A stretch of DNA of 64,000 nucleotides from Myrica gale (GCA_963930655.1 OZ005610.1:18784001-18848000), one strand, 5' to 3'. Shown: positions 22,256-34,110, numbered from the stretch's first letter. Numbers and translations: made by a program. Notes: generated by a model from the letters alone, not told the origin.

Positions 22256-23361
22256 GGATCCAGGATCAAAATCGAAGGGGGTCGAACTTTAAAGGTAAAA
22301 TGACAAGAAAATTTTTTTTCCTTCATAATGTAAAAAATTGTCTTAGAGTTTCAATATAAAAAATTAAAGACTAAAAACATTAAAAATATTAGAATACATG
22401 TACCGTACTATGTACTGCTACTAAGAGTTGACAATTGCATCCTACATTTTTGCATCTTCTAAAAATGTTACAACATGACTTCGTTCTCAGTAGTTTTAAA
22501 AACTTCTTGCTCAATGTACACTATCATGCAATCATCTCTCATCCTATTACTCAAACCACTCTTGATGATCTTCATCACAAAAAAAAATACTCTTTCAACG
22601 GTTACAGTCACAACTGGTAAGACCAATATCAACTCAATAAGTCGATAAACTAATGAAAATAGAATAAAAAAGTTTTGGTGAGAACAAAGGTTTTAAACAA
22701 AATTTCCTGCACTTAGAGGTGAATCTAACATTTAAACTTCATTCTTAGATTTCTTTTATAGGAGTAAACTTTTAATCACCAAAAATAATTTGTTTAATAG
22801 ATATTCGAAATTATCTTAGATGTGAATTGTAGAACAACGCGATCGACTCAATCGAGAATCGCCCTGCATCCATTTATTTGGGTCAAAAGTTCAAAACCCT
22901 GTGCCATGGGCTCTTTAGACTTCCCATTGCTCATTATCTATGGCCTAGAAAAAGACGTATCATTGGGCATACGCATTTTTGGTCCCAAGGTCGAAATGTC
23001 TATTAGATTGTCTAGCACTGCAACCTGCCAACATTTCAACCAGTTAGGCTAACTTGAGCCACGAGAATTGCATTTGAAGCCCATTATTGGCCACATGGGT
23101 AAGTTTTTTTAAAAGCCATTATTGTCACACGTGGGCTCACAAGTGATGATGGATCATAGAGCATCGCATCAAATTAGCTTCACAGCAGTCCGGAATGGCC
23201 GTGCAGAATATGTGCATCGTTGGCTTAGGCCAATGGGGATCGGCCCCCATAGGCCCAGGCCAACTTACTAATAAGAATAAAAAAACCTAATGAAAATTTC
23301 TTTTTTGGGATGCAATGGGGGGCGGCCGCCCAGGGCCGCACCCCCTGCATCCGCCACTACG
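22256..23361. mobile_element. Putative non-autonomous hAT-like element
   Basis: The left end reads CAGTGGCGGATCCAGGATC and the right end, reverse-complemented, TAGTGGCGGATGCAGGGGG. They form an imperfect terminal inverted repeat of the GTGGCGGA(T/G)CCAGG type common in plant hAT-like elements. Each end is followed by a run of G leading into GGGGGTCG or GGGGGTGCGG. No transposase is visible in the 1.1-kb interior and I could not find a convincing 8-bp target duplication, so the two ends may belong to separate insertions. Confidence 0.4.
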
Positions 23362-24658
23362 GTGCAAAATCTTTGAAGAAGAAGAAGAAGAACAACAACA
23401 ACAAGTTGCTGCCAATATGGAGAAAGACTCATTGCTTTGATTTCCATGAAAGGATAAAAATGTCTTTAGTAGCATTAACTCTATGGTTCTTTTCTCTTGA
23501 CAATTTCTCGAGCCAGCTTCCTCACCTTTCCAGTTTCTACCACGTCTTCCCATCCCCTCCACGCCACACATTAATGGAGAAGGAATGTCCTTCTCCTCTC
23601 CGTCGCCGCGTCTTTTTTCTGCACTCAACCACACAACTCCAAGGTTCCCTCTTCCTATTTCTTTCCCTGGAAACATAAACAACTCCTCGATCGGCTTGCC
23701 CTCTTGCCGGTGATGCTCTGTGTCGGCCACGCTCTCCTCTCCATCTCCAGGTATGGACAAATTTGTTGTGGTTTAGTCTCTGGGTAAAAATCTGTGGTTT
23801 GATTTTGATCAGTGAGTTTAATCTTTGATTTTGAGTTAGTCAGTTAGGGGGTTTATTCCTTCTCGTGCGACAACAAAAGTACCTGCCTTGGGGCTTGTTG
23901 GTTTTCTTACAGAAGAAAATAAGCTAATGTATTTGTAATTTGGGTTAATTACAAAAACCCCCCACGAACTTGTATGTCAATCTCAAATACCCCCTGAACA
24001 AAAAATCGTTACAAACCGACCCCACGTATTATCTGACACGTTGCATTTTAGCTTGTAATACAACCCCAAGCCCCAAGCCACGTTCTCCGCTCGATAAACT
24101 ACGACATTCTTTGTAATCAGGGGAGCAAAGAAAAGCCTACCGTATATGGTGATCGAGTGCATGACAAAGATCAGCAGCACGGGCAGCAAGAAAAAGAACA
24201 ACCTGAAGGTGATTGCAGTTTGCAGCATTTGCTACCTATAGTTTGTATAAGAGTTTAGCGACAACAAAAGAAGCACGATACCAGTTATGGCAAGTAAAGG
24301 CAGAGGAGGTGCAGAAATAGAGGCAAGGTTTTGCTCCATCCAAACACGTTTCCATGTCGAAAAATTGCTGCTCTGTTCGAGCATTGCCTTTTTGTCTTTT
24401 TGAACTGTGGAGAATTGCAGTTTATCTCGAGCTGGAGAAATTTTCTCAAGTGAGGGTACTGTGAAATGTTAAACAATGTGTTGTGCTTGGAGAATATAGG
24501 ATCGAAGGCTAAAGCTTTGTTTGGTTTAGTAAAATGGAAAATGTGACTAGGATGCTGATGCAGATTAATAAAGGTGAACTAGTAAAAATGAGAGCAAACA
24601 TAGGAGTGATGGAAGGACCAAATCGTCATAAAGATAAGGACTCAATGATAAAAAAAAA
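23362..24658. other. Non-coding stretch with microsatellite and repeat-terminus relic
   Basis: There is a short (GAA)n/(CAA)n microsatellite at about 23376-23404. At 23940-24060 a GGGTTAATTACAAAAACCCC block has the same design as the block starting at 25202 and as the arms of the foldback element at 24659. The open frames around 23287-23760 have no known domain and lie partly on the simple repeat. Confidence 0.4.
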
Positions 24659-25180
24659 CTTTAATTATAATTTTTCCTCTCAAACTACCACTTGATTCGC
24701 AAATACCCCCATAAACTTTAACTCGTTGCAACTCACCCTCATAAACTATATTTCTCATTACGATTTCATCCCTCAATCGACTGGAGTCATTATATCGAAC
24801 GGTTTCTATCCCACGTAACAGCATGTGACCTTCTCCTTACATAAAAAGATAATTTTACCCTCGTTTGAGTCCTCCCTGACCTTCTACAATGCTTCTAACA
24901 ATTCGTAGAGCCAAAAAATAATATGTAGTTACCTGATTTTTTTATTTTTTAAAGACGGCTCATTTAGAATCGAGCTGGTCAAATATATCTTTTCAAGTAA
25001 GGATAAGGTCATGTGTCGTTTACGTGGGATGAAAATCGTTCGATATAACAACTTCAACAGGTTAAGGGATGAAATCGCAATGAAAAGTATAGTTTATGGG
25101 GTGAGTTGCAAAAATTTAAATTTTGTAGGGGTATTTGAGAATCGGGTGATAGTTTGAGGAGGAAAATTATAATTAACCCA
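24659..25180. mobile_element. Foldback element with arms of about 180 bp
   Basis: The left arm (24659-24840) and right arm (24997-25180) are inverted copies along almost their whole length. Shared blocks, read inward, include TTAATTATAATTTTTCCTC, TTTGCAACTCACC-type, ATTTCATCCCT, TATCGAACG, ATCCCACGTAA and CCTTATCCTTAC-type. About 156 bp of loop separates the arms and no coding capacity is present. The outer end (GG)TTAATTATAATTTTCC resembles ends of plant Mutator-like or foldback MITEs. Arm divergence of roughly 15-20% by eye suggests an old copy. Confidence 0.7.
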
Positions 25181-25201
25181 TAAAAAAACTAATCCTAGTG
25201 A

Positions 25202-25330
25202 CTATTTTATTAGGGTTAATTACACTTTCCCTCACAAACTTACAGTCGATTCTCAATATCCCCCCTAAACTACAACTTGTGACAACCCTCCCTCATTATT
25301 TACGTTTTTTGTTTCAACCCCGTTCGGGAC
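25202..25330. repeat. Relic of a related repeat terminus
   Basis: AGGGTTAATTACACTTTCCC, then CTCAATATCCCCCCTAAACT and a GACAACCCTCCC block, repeat the layout of the stretch at 23941-24060 in the same orientation and of the foldback arms. It is probably one end of another element of the same superfamily; the partner end was not found. Confidence 0.4.
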
Positions 25331-25957
25331 CTCGATTTGGTGTTAAGTCTCACGTTATCCGTCACACGTGACCATCAAGTGACCCCCATATGATGCGAAT
25401 AGTCCATCTCGCCCTCAAGACAGTGTCGTTGCAATTGGTTTAAGTTTCCCTGTGCCCTAAACAATATGTACGGGTTGCTTTGAGGTGCTATAAACTCGTG
25501 ATAGAAGTGGCACACCCGAAACTTAGCAATTCAGATCTGCTATCAGGGAAGGCTGAGGGAACATCGAATTAGCAAGGTAATGCCCAGAAATAAATCCTCT
25601 GTTCGTGTTCATTGTAGTTTTTACAATGTAATGCAGAAACACCAGAACACAGGTTCATCTTTACGTGTTCATTGTAGTTTTCATAAATATACTAGTTACT
25701 TACCGAAAGTGACCTGAGAATGCAATTATAGAATGACCCTCCCTCATTGGTACTTTTCTTGAGCAAAAGATTTTCAAACTTGAACCCGTGTTTCTACTAT
25801 TAGCTATAAATACGAAAAAATTTCATGAGCTTGACAATGCTATGGGTAAATGGTTTCTGTTTATATTCTGCAGTTTTTTCCTTGCCTTGCAAATAATGTG
25901 TAGGTAAATGTTTTGTGTGTATATTGTGCAGCATAGTCTTCTTCCTATTGTATGGTT

Positions 25958-26368
25958 ATGTCTACTTCCAATGCTAGTTCAAGTTTCTGGGCTAAATAAA
26001 GTGGGGCAAGCTCGAGGGGATGTCAATATTACTATGGTGTCTCTACATACATGAAGACATCGTACACTGAGCAAAATTTTGGACGTTGATTCTTCAGTTG
26101 TCCCAACTATAAGTTGAAGCGTGCTTGTGGGCTTTTTGCTTGGGTTGATCCTCCAATGTGTGAACGCGGGAAAAGGGTGTTGAGATGTATGCGAGAGTGA
26201 CAAGAACAATTAAATGTTGAAAGCCTAAATGTGGACATGCTGAAAGAGGAGATCGAAAAACATCGCAATCTCGAGAAGAGGTATAAGCTTGCATTGGGAT
26301 TGTTGTTCATGGTCATAGTAGTCCTTTTGTCTATTTGTGCTGTTCGGCCAAATTTTCATGAATTCTAG
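25958..26368 (+). pseudogene. GRF zinc-finger protein with C-terminal membrane segment, decayed
   Basis: A single frame of 137 codons with three internal stops shows the GRF-type zinc finger pattern: YYGVSTYMKTSYTEQNFGR, a stop, then FFSCPNYKLKRACGLFAWVD and PPMCERGKRVL. A coiled stretch (LNVDMLKEEIEKHRNLEKRY) and one hydrophobic segment, LALGLLFMVIVVLLSICAV, follow near the C-terminus. Plant proteins of this layout (about 130-150 residues) occur in large families and are often linked to Mutator-like elements. The stops are TAA and TGA at positions where CAA- or CGA-type codons are likely, so it is not translated in full. Confidence 0.65.
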
Positions 26369-27324
26369 ATGATGCGTTGTGTCTAGGATTAATTATGAAT
26401 GTAATTTGTCAGTTTGTAAGGATACTTGAATGTGTCATTTTGTAAGTTTCAACTTCAATGAATGAATGAGTTAGGTGCTATCAATGAATCAATGAATGTG
26501 TTATCATTCAACTTCAATAGATGTGTAAAATTGTGCAGGTTGGCAGACTTGTAAGGATACAATTACAAAATCAGTGCATTCAAAAAATTCCAAACTTTGA
26601 TCTTATTCAACTTTCTTCTTTCATTGTTTATAGAAGATCTTACAAAAATGTAGCATATAGCCTTAACAGAAAATCTTTCATCTACAATGTAGGAACCAAA
26701 ATAACCCAACATTTTCACCAACCTGCTACAATGGCCCTCAAAAAATTACAGCACATGACCAATATACATCCAGGTCCTACGTTGTTAAAATTTACACCCA
26801 AGTTCACAACCAAAATCTCAAATAAGCACATCGCAAACAAAATCACTGTGGATGACCATTTTTCTTCTTCGTCTTCCTCAACCCGCTTGTGCTCTCATCC
26901 GTGGGGCCCTTCTTCTTCTTTTTTTGTCCCCTCAGCTCGTTGTTTTCATCTTCCTTTTGCTTTCCACTTGCATTCTGACTTGCTTGGGTAGCTGGATCAA
27001 CTTGTGACCCTACAACAGGTTCAGTGAGGTCAATGAATAATTGACGAGGATTCCCCGACCCCCTAGCAATTCCTCGTAGTCGATCTAAGCTTTGGGTTCG
27101 TGATGCTACACCCCCACCAGTCTGTGACTTCTTGGCAATGTCATCTTTCTTTTTTTTGTGATGAAGAGGGTGCTTCTGATGGGCTGCTCCTTCCCAAGCT
27201 AGAGGGCAGCAAACCTGTTAGGCTCCTTCCCTAGCTGGGGGGCAGCATAATTCCGGTAAAATTGGGTGGATCCTACAAAATGTTCCAAAACAGGGTATTG
27301 CATGGCACCTATGGATTGGGGACG
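26369..27324. other. Region between the GRF relic and the minus-strand ORF
   Basis: The plus strand holds repeats of CAATGAATGAATGAG type near 26455-26515. The minus strand at 26860-27300 has a Lys-rich coding-like flavour (GQKKKKK tract near 26920) that may be a decayed continuation of the ORF at 27325-27984. I recognise no domain. Confidence 0.3.
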
Positions 27325-27984
27325 CTACATCACAACTACTGGCTCCCTCACTGCTCCTTGTTGTGCTATTCTTCCTTCATTTCCAGCTACACCAACCCGC
27401 ACCTCCACTTTTGCTGATGGAGGTGCTATCTGCAAGGGTGGTGCATTTAATGATGCAGAAGGGCCTGATCCCACACCAGCCCACCTCTTCTTTGCGAGTG
27501 CATTTAGTTGATTTGTCTTTAGAAACCGCAGGTTCCTTTTCCCAGGATTTGGAGATGTTGGCACTGCCACACTTGTCTTGGGGCAGTTAAAATCACTTTC
27601 ATTTCTTCGATGTTGTATTGTTACTGAAACTGCCGGCATTTCTTGTGGGCTCGTCAGGTTATTGGTCACAACAGTTCCTTCTAGTTTTAGTGGAGTAGCA
27701 GATTGTTCTTGCTTCACATGCAACAACAACTCTTTCAAAATCCCTTCACTAATATCAATTTTCAAATTAGCCCCACTTCCAAGGTTAGTATTATCCTTCT
27801 GTGGAGCTTCTTCCTCATTTCCCTCCAAAAGCCCAACTGATTCCGCTACCTTCACCTCATTCAACATCAATGCCAATATGGCCCGTTCAGAATGGAACCT
27901 CATCGCCACCAACTGCTGAGAAAGTACTTCCAACTTTCTCAACATGAGATGGCCATTGCAACGATCATGCAACTTTTGGGCCAT
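27325..27984 (-). CDS. Hypothetical protein (219 residues), function not recognised
   Basis: This is an uninterrupted minus-strand frame starting MAQKLHDRCNGHLMLRKLEV, with a helical N-terminal third (LVAMRFHSERAILALMLNEV). The middle is low-complexity and hydrophilic, and a basic motif, LRFLKTNQLNALAKKRWAG, lies near residue 165. The frame closes at a TAG just after EPVVVM. It lies near a GRF zinc-finger relic, so it may be part of a transposon-derived gene. No plant family is recognised and expression is unproven. Confidence 0.35.
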   Translation of the reverse strand: MAQKLHDRCNGHLMLRKLEVLSQQLVAMRFHSERAILALMLNEVKVAESVGLLEGNEEEAPQKDNTNLGSGANLKIDISEGILKELLLHVKQEQSATPLKLEGTVVTNNLTSPQEMPAVSVTIQHRRNESDFNCPKTSVAVPTSPNPGKRNLRFLKTNQLNALAKKRWAGVGSGPSASLNAPPLQIAPPSAKVEVRVGVAGNEGRIAQQGAVREPVVVM

Positions 27985-28244
27985 CCTCTCTCTCCGACGC
28001 TGGTGCTTCCTCTCATTTAGACGGGTTTCATTCGCTTATTATCGTGAGTTTTGAAGTCCAACCAATCGGGTAATACAAGTGCTAACTCATCCTGACAAAA
28101 GATATTCTGTCAAAAATACAAATTTATAGATTAAAATTTAAAAAAAAATTAAATTTAAAGACTAAAAAGTAAAAAGTAAAATAGATAAAACCTAAAACTA
28201 AACTGCTAAATTCCAAAAAATAAAATCCAATTTAGTTACACATG

Positions 28245-28250
28245 CACGTG
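28245..28250. promoter_or_regulatory. G-box-like CACGTG upstream of eS28
   Basis: A CACGTG core lies about 65 bp before the likely 5'UTR exon of the eS28 gene. A G-box is a bZIP/bHLH binding site; a role here is inference from position only. Confidence 0.3.
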
Positions 28251-28310
28251 TAGTACAAGTGCGAGTTAGTTTTGGAAAAAAAAAAATAAGTGCGAGCTCT
28301 TTCTCCTTCG

Positions 28311-28424
28311 CATCCCTAGCTTCCTCTCTCCAGCGGCAGCTTCTTCCCAATCTTTACTTAACAAAAACTTACCATTACAAAGAATCTGCCACTCCTTTCA
28401 GATCTTGCTTCAAAATACCAAGAG
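28311..28424 (+). other. Likely 5'UTR exon of the eS28 gene
   Basis: A pyrimidine-rich stretch (TTTCTCCTTCG, TTCCTCTCTCC) is followed by AATCTGCCACTCC and ends CCAAGAG at 28424 with a GTAAAG donor. The acceptor (CCATGCAG) is at 29616, one base before the start codon. Plant ribosomal protein genes often have such a leader intron and a pyrimidine-rich start. The transcription start is not determined. Confidence 0.5.
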
Positions 28425-29061
28425 GTAAAGATTTTCATCCCACCCTTTTGTTTTTTTATTTATATTCTCTGATCCTAATGTATTGCTACCTTCTAAGTGC
28501 TCGGAATCTGTTTTCTTCTTCTCCTTCTTCTCCTTTTTGGATTTGGAAGAACCACTTTTGTCTGTCTCTCTCTGTGTGTGTGAAGATGCAATTTTGACTA
28601 TAAAAATTATGGAAACAGCTTTCGAGCATCATCGCGGTCGAAAAGGGCACAGATTTCTCGTTGTCTTCGATCCTGCGTCTTTCTCTATTCTTTTTTCGAT
28701 TGTATTCGTGTAGGAGTGTTTGATTGTTAGGGAAATTGGTGAAAGGTGCTGATTTCTTTATTTTTAAAGAAAATGTGAATATTGATTCTTCCCCAAAACG
28801 TTTTCTTTATTTGTAAGCCGATTTGAAGTGGAGCTTGAACTCGGCTCTTTTGTATGGTTACGCTCGAGCTTGAACCGAATTCGATCTTGGTGAATTTTTG
28901 TCGAGCTGAGCTCAAACGCCATTTCTAAAGCTCGATTCAAGCCGAGCTCGAGCAAGTTTATTCTATAGTCGAACTGAGTTCGAACTGTCATTAAAAGGCT
29001 CCATTACAGCCCCACCGTTGGTTATAGGAAGTGGCGGAATGGATTAAAATTGAAAAAAAAA

Positions 29062-29062
29062 A

Positions 29063-29094
<32 letters not shown>
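29062..29094. repeat. (AT)n(AC)n microsatellite
   Basis: A compound dinucleotide repeat (ATATAT then ACACAC) in the eS28 5'UTR intron. Confidence 0.9.
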
Positions 29095-29617
29095 TCTTAC
29101 TGTTTTGGCGTATAATGAATTTATACCCATGTCGCATGTATAATCAAATCAATACAAGAAGTGGTTTTACTGTTTTAGATAACTGGTTGTATTCTACAGT
29201 TTGGCACCACATCATTCATTCACATTGTGTTCTAGGAACTTTTCTGTAATGAGGGACTCAAAGCCTTGTTTCATTGCCGCACTTATAACTCGAATTTAGT
29301 TTTGTTTGTTGCTGAGGACGAAAGCAAATATTTAATGCAGGGTAAATGGACATAGTATAGGATTGAAATTACTAGGTGTTGATTGGATCAACTGCAGGGT
29401 GATATTGGATTGTCTGGTTACTACTGACTTGCATGCCTTCGTCCTAAGTGAGCTATGTTTCTTGTTGATCCCAGAAACAGAGTCTTTTAAATACATTGTT
29501 GCGATTATTTCTTTCTGTCTCTGATGTTGCAAGGAAGCCATTATTCTTCAAGATATTGCACAGATACCCATATTTTCTTGCTTGTTTGTGTATAATGTTA
29601 TTTGTTCCCCATGCAGC

Positions 29618-29815
29618 ATGGAATCTCAAGTGAAGCACGCAGTTGTGGTGAAGGTTATGGGTAGGACTGGATCGAGGGGTCAGGTGACTCAAGTGCGAGT
29701 CAAGTTTCTGGATGACCAGAACCGTTTCATTATGAGGAATGTGAAGGGACCCGTGAGGGAAGGTGATATCCTTACCCTTCTTGAGTCTGAAAGGGAAGCA
29801 AGAAGGTTGCGTTGA
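29618..29815 (+). CDS. RPS28: 40S ribosomal protein eS28 (RPS28)
   Basis: The single coding exon gives 65 residues, the usual plant length: [20 protein letters not shown], then [20 protein letters not shown] and [20 protein letters not shown], ending ARRLR. eS28 is a small-subunit protein with an OB-like fold near the mRNA exit channel. The ATG follows an intron acceptor (CCATGCAG) by one base, so the CDS is intron-free and the leader is interrupted by an intron of about 1.2 kb. There are no defects and the protein is nearly invariant in plants, so this is a functional gene. A run of C follows the stop at 29831-29846, and AT-rich 3' UTR extends to roughly 30030. Confidence 0.95.
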   Translation: MESQVKHAVVVKVMGRTGSRGQVTQVRVKFLDDQNRFIMRNVKGPVREGDILTLLESEREARRLR

Positions 29816-30289
29816 TGGGCTCCTTTGGTCCCCCCCCCCCCCCCACCTTCTATCTCCTCAGTTTTGATGACTCTATATTGATGCTTTCATCTGGTAGTTA
29901 ATTGATGGCACTGTTAGTTTTATCAAGATTTTAGCTTGGATCATATTTTTGGGTGGAGTATAAGGACTTGTTTTGCCAATGTGATATTTGTATTGGATAG
30001 TTGAATTTTCTAGCTTGGAAAACTAAGCTTGCGTTTGTTATGCCACTTTTGAGGACATTATGAGGTTCGTTGATGATCTCTGTATAACTGTGCTATCATG
30101 ACACTCCAAACTGCTCAACTCCTATGCAGATTATCACTTGGGCATAACCCTAAAAGTTTTTTTTTCTGGATTTTATTGGTCCTATAGCCATATAAAGGTA
30201 TTGATTAGAAGTTACAACTCAATGCTCATCTGATATAGCGTCAAGTGGGTTATAGGCCAAATATGCCAAAATTGGTCGACTGTAACCCT
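29816..30289 (+). other. eS28 3' UTR and downstream DNA
   Basis: After the stop there is a C homopolymer (29831-29846) and T-rich sequence that fits a 3' UTR. No further gene is seen before about 30290. Confidence 0.45.
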
Positions 30290-31290
30290 TTTTGGTCTTT
30301 TGAATTGCCGGTTTTTTCTCCCTGGGCAATGTAGAACTCTAAAGGCCCTCCTTCTTTCAGACAAAATTCTTCAAGCGAGATCAGAGTCAAGGGGGGGTCG
30401 AATCTTCAGAAAGCAAAGAGGTTGGTTCAAGAGAGGAAGAAAGGTTGGCTCACGCTCGAGTGAGGAAAGCGGCAAGCGAAGCCTTAAATGTAGTGGCTTC
30501 CCCCTTATCCCTCACCATACTCTTTCATTTCCGCTTAAGCTTCCCCGATTTAGGTGATTAATTGATTGGATACCTGAGAACCATAATCTACTGCTCTTTC
30601 CCCCAATTGCTTTCACTTCTTATGGCTCACCACCACCAATATCGACATTCATTAATTGTCATATATTGGTATCAATATCATCGGAGGGATGTGCCCCTTG
30701 AAACGAGTTAGTTTTTTTAAATAAATAACCTCGAATGGAAGGAGGCATAAGCAAGCCTTCATACGGCTTGCTTTACATACCGTATGGAGCCATAGTAGCA
30801 GTAGTATGCTTCCCACTATGTCTAGCACCTTTTCGGCAGTTCAACAGTAAAGGGAGCTCACTACAGTTTCGTAAGTCAAACACAGGATTGCTAGAGTCCG
30901 ACAGCCACCTTCTTTTAGTGGGCTAATGACAATCATCTTGTACTGCAGGCGTAACATTCAATTTCTCTCAGTTTTGCCCTAGTTCTTGCGCCCCAATCAG
31001 AATGGTAACTGGTCTTTTGCTTTTGTCCTTCTCCAGCTTAAGTTTTGGGACTTAAGGAGGAAAGATGTCACCAGACGTTCTAGGGGAACGAAATCCAATA
31101 ATTTGGCTGACGTAAGAAACTTGCCTTCAAGCTTGAAACTTCTTGCCCATCCATCCTGGCTTTAAACATAGGATTTGTGGCTCGTTTCATTTAAAATGAC
31201 TATAAACGAAAGGCTCTTCAACTTCTATTTACTATCTAAGTTGTTCAACCGAACTCGTTGGATCTGCGTTCATGAAATACCAACACCAAC
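30290..31290. other. Possible mitochondrial DNA insertion (NUMT)
   Basis: The composition differs from the surroundings: more even base use, purine-rich stretches such as AAGCGGCAAGCGAAGCC-type, and a segment CATACGGCTTGC facing CATACCGTATGG (30760-30790) that looks like an organelle group II intron hairpin. The style resembles plant mitochondrial non-coding DNA. No gene could be named, so this is a suspicion. Confidence 0.35.
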
Positions 31291-31694
31291 AACAGAAAGA
31301 AAACTCTTCGATCTAAATTTCAGGTGTATGGAATTCATTCATCTCTAGTACTAAGGATAGAAGAGGAAGGGGAATCCAAAAGATTTAAGAATTTTTTTAA
31401 TAAAAAAAGTAATGGAGTTTGTTAAAAAAAATAAGAAGAGAGAATACTTGATATAGTTTTTTTAGGAGAAAACTCACTTTGAGTCTTCTAACTACTAATA
31501 AGATTTCAAATAGAAGTTTAAACTACCAATCTTGATAGATTGAGCCCTCCAACTTCCACAATTAATCAAATTGCAACCTAAAATAAAATATGAGGATCAA
31601 AATCCTGTCACGTGTATCATTCACAACACACATGGCACGACTTTGATCGTTGGATCTTTTGTAGGGGCGCAAATTGATGAAATTTGGTAGTTCG

Positions 31695-32540
31695 TGTTGG
31701 TTTTTATGCACAATTGAGATTTTGATGATTTCAAAAAATTGATGAAGTTTACAAAACGGACATCTTCAAAGACAAAGAACCTTTTGAAGCAGTCGACCGG
31801 TTCATGTAGCTGTCGAGCAGCTCGTTTTAGCAGAAAACTTCCAACGACTATAAACTGCTAGTTTTCATATATGACATATAAATACACATCTATAACGTCT
31901 AAAATGAATAACCAACAACCACATATCATTTCTACTACTTGAGAAATATCCTAAACCTTCTTATTCTATACTTCTCATATCATTTACACAAAATACACTT
32001 TCATATCCTTGTCTTTGTGTGAATAAAGAGATAGAACCTTTCACTTTTATATCCACTCTTTGAGAGAGTTTTGTTCTTCCATCTTCATATCAAAAGAGGT
32101 GTTTTCTTTAGTGAGGTTGTTCACTAAAGAAGAAGCTTTGAGAGTGTATATCTCAAGCTTGGTGAGGTCGTGAGTGGTAAGCCAGAAAAACCACTTGAGT
32201 GGGTTTAAGTGTTGAGCCCGGGAGAAAACACTTGTACGGTTCTCTAGCACCCGGAAGCTTTGAAAGTGTAAAGCTATTGGAGAATAGTGAAAAACCTCAA
32301 GGCTCGGTGAAGGGGCTTAAGGGGTGGATGTAGGCGAGTTTGCTGAACCACCTAAAAATCACTTGTTTGCTTCTCTATCCCTACTCTTTACTTTTAGCAC
32401 ATATTTACTCTTATTGCATATTATATACTTGTGCTAATTTAATAGTTCTTTGCAAACACGTCTTTGGGGGCCAATAGCGAAAAGTTTAGAAAATCAATTC
32501 ACCCCCCTCTTGGGTTGCCTTAATCCTGAAAATTAAGACT
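31695..32540 (+). mobile_element. Solo LTR of a SIRE-like Ty1/copia element
   Basis: It starts TGTTGGTTTTTATGCACAAT followed by GATTTTGATGATTTCAAAAA, a start typical of SIRE-type LTRs. It ends in CAATTCACCCCCCTCTTGGG, the known 3' signature of the same lineage. No gag-pol and no second LTR lie nearby. The exact end (about 32520-32545) and a target duplication could not be fixed. Confidence 0.65.
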
Positions 32541-33704
32541 CACATCTCTCTCTAACCTTATTTCTTACCGACTTTTTCAGAAACCCGTTTGCTGAATGGT
32601 TGCAGAGGAAGGGTTTTTAAAGCTCTTCGATTCCAACTGGTATGAGAGGATAATTTTATCTGAGGAAGTACCCCTTTCACGACTTGTTGCAACAACAAGA
32701 GCAGCTTATCAAATTTAAGCAGAAATCCAAGCTGAGACAAAACTCTCTCGTTTGCTTACCCTTCATGTCAGGTCTTTAAGTGACCAATTCCCGACTCTGT
32801 ATCTCCAAAAGCAGAAGCAGTCGTGACCACACCAAGGCTAAAAACGATTCTTTTGGGATTACGATTTGGGGATTATGTTAGGTTTTAGTGATTTTTGTGT
32901 TCGCAGGTCTCATGGGCAGTAGTAAAGATTTTACAACTTTGCCCATCAATTAAACTAACAACGACGTGGTTTTTTTAACATTTCGTAGAAAATGATAAAA
33001 AAAATGGAGGACATGTGTTGCTATTTCATCACACCTAAAGTGGCCTTCGTCTGCCATGTTGAAATTTTCCGTTAAGGCTCTGGGTCCGACTTGATGGATG
33101 GACTGGATGCAAAACGTGAAAGAGCCCAGAGACTAGTGTAGAATGAATTAAACCCTAGAAACCAAATTGAGAAAAAGGCTAAATCCTAGAGACCAACAAA
33201 AATACTAAGCCAAAGTAAAAGGATAGTTGCTTTTGAGCTCATTGGTGACTTCATCAGCTCATTGTCATTAACTCTGCAGTAACCATGTTGCCTGATATTT
33301 TTTTTATAAAAAAATTGGGTATGCAAACAAAAAATATTATTAAAAAGGGAGGGGTTCGGAGACTCTAAATACACATTAACAAAAAATGGAGGGTAGGAAA
33401 ATAAACAAGAAAAAAAATCTCGAAAACAGACCCCTTTGAGTCATCTACTACCAGACACGAAGGGGGCTATAGCCCTCCAAAAATTTGAAAACTTCTGTTA
33501 TTGTTTTTTAGTACTACCCAAAAACTCAATTCATATCTCTTTGGAAGTTAAAAAGAATCAGTCTAAATTCTCAATACCACGTAAGTGTATTACTTCTAAT
33601 TTCAACTTCAAATTTAAATAAATAAGCTACACTAATCAAAAGAAAAGAATCATTCTCTTTCTTCAACCACCAGTAGACCTTTTCTCTTCATGAGAGTTCA
33701 TAAT
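32541..33704. other. Non-coding stretch before CACTA element B
   Basis: No gene is recognised. Short ORFs on both strands lack known motifs. A (T)n/(A)n-rich part at 33295-33420 looks like intergenic DNA. Confidence 0.35.
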
Positions 33705-34110
33705 CACTACAAAAAAAAGGTCTATAGCAGCGCTAAAGGGTATTTTTAGCGGCGCTTTGTAAAAAAACGCTACTAAAAGGGGTCTATAGCGGCAGTCTTT
33801 AACAGCGTTTTTTGCAAAATGCGGCTAAAAGTGGTACTTTTAGCGGCGGTCACAGACCACCGATGCAGGTCTAGTTATAGCAGTGTTTGTTCTTACAAAC
33901 ACTGCTATATGTCTCCGGTCTCTAGCGGCGGTCGATGACCAAGGCTACAGACCTTAAAACTGCGAGTATAGATCCACCCTATCGCGACGATCATAATGAC
34001 CACCACTATAAACCTAAATCTTCGGGGTCTATCGCGCCAATCATTTTTTAGCTTAAACGCTGCTGAAAAATAACCTATAGCAGCGGTTGTGTGTTGACCG
34101 CCGCTATGGG
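33705..34110. repeat. Left TIR and subterminal array of CACTA element B
   Basis: The array alternates TAGCGGCG/TAGCAGCG-type units with their inverse (AACGCTACTAAAA, GACCGCCGCTATGG), with the same design and spacing as in element A. Confidence 0.8.

Noticed and set aside
23287..23760. Minus-strand ORF of 157 codons with GxGxxG-like GKEIGRGNLGVV
   Set aside because: The kinase-loop resemblance is short and isolated; no other kinase motif follows, and part of the frame is a GAA/CAA microsatellite and a transposon end.
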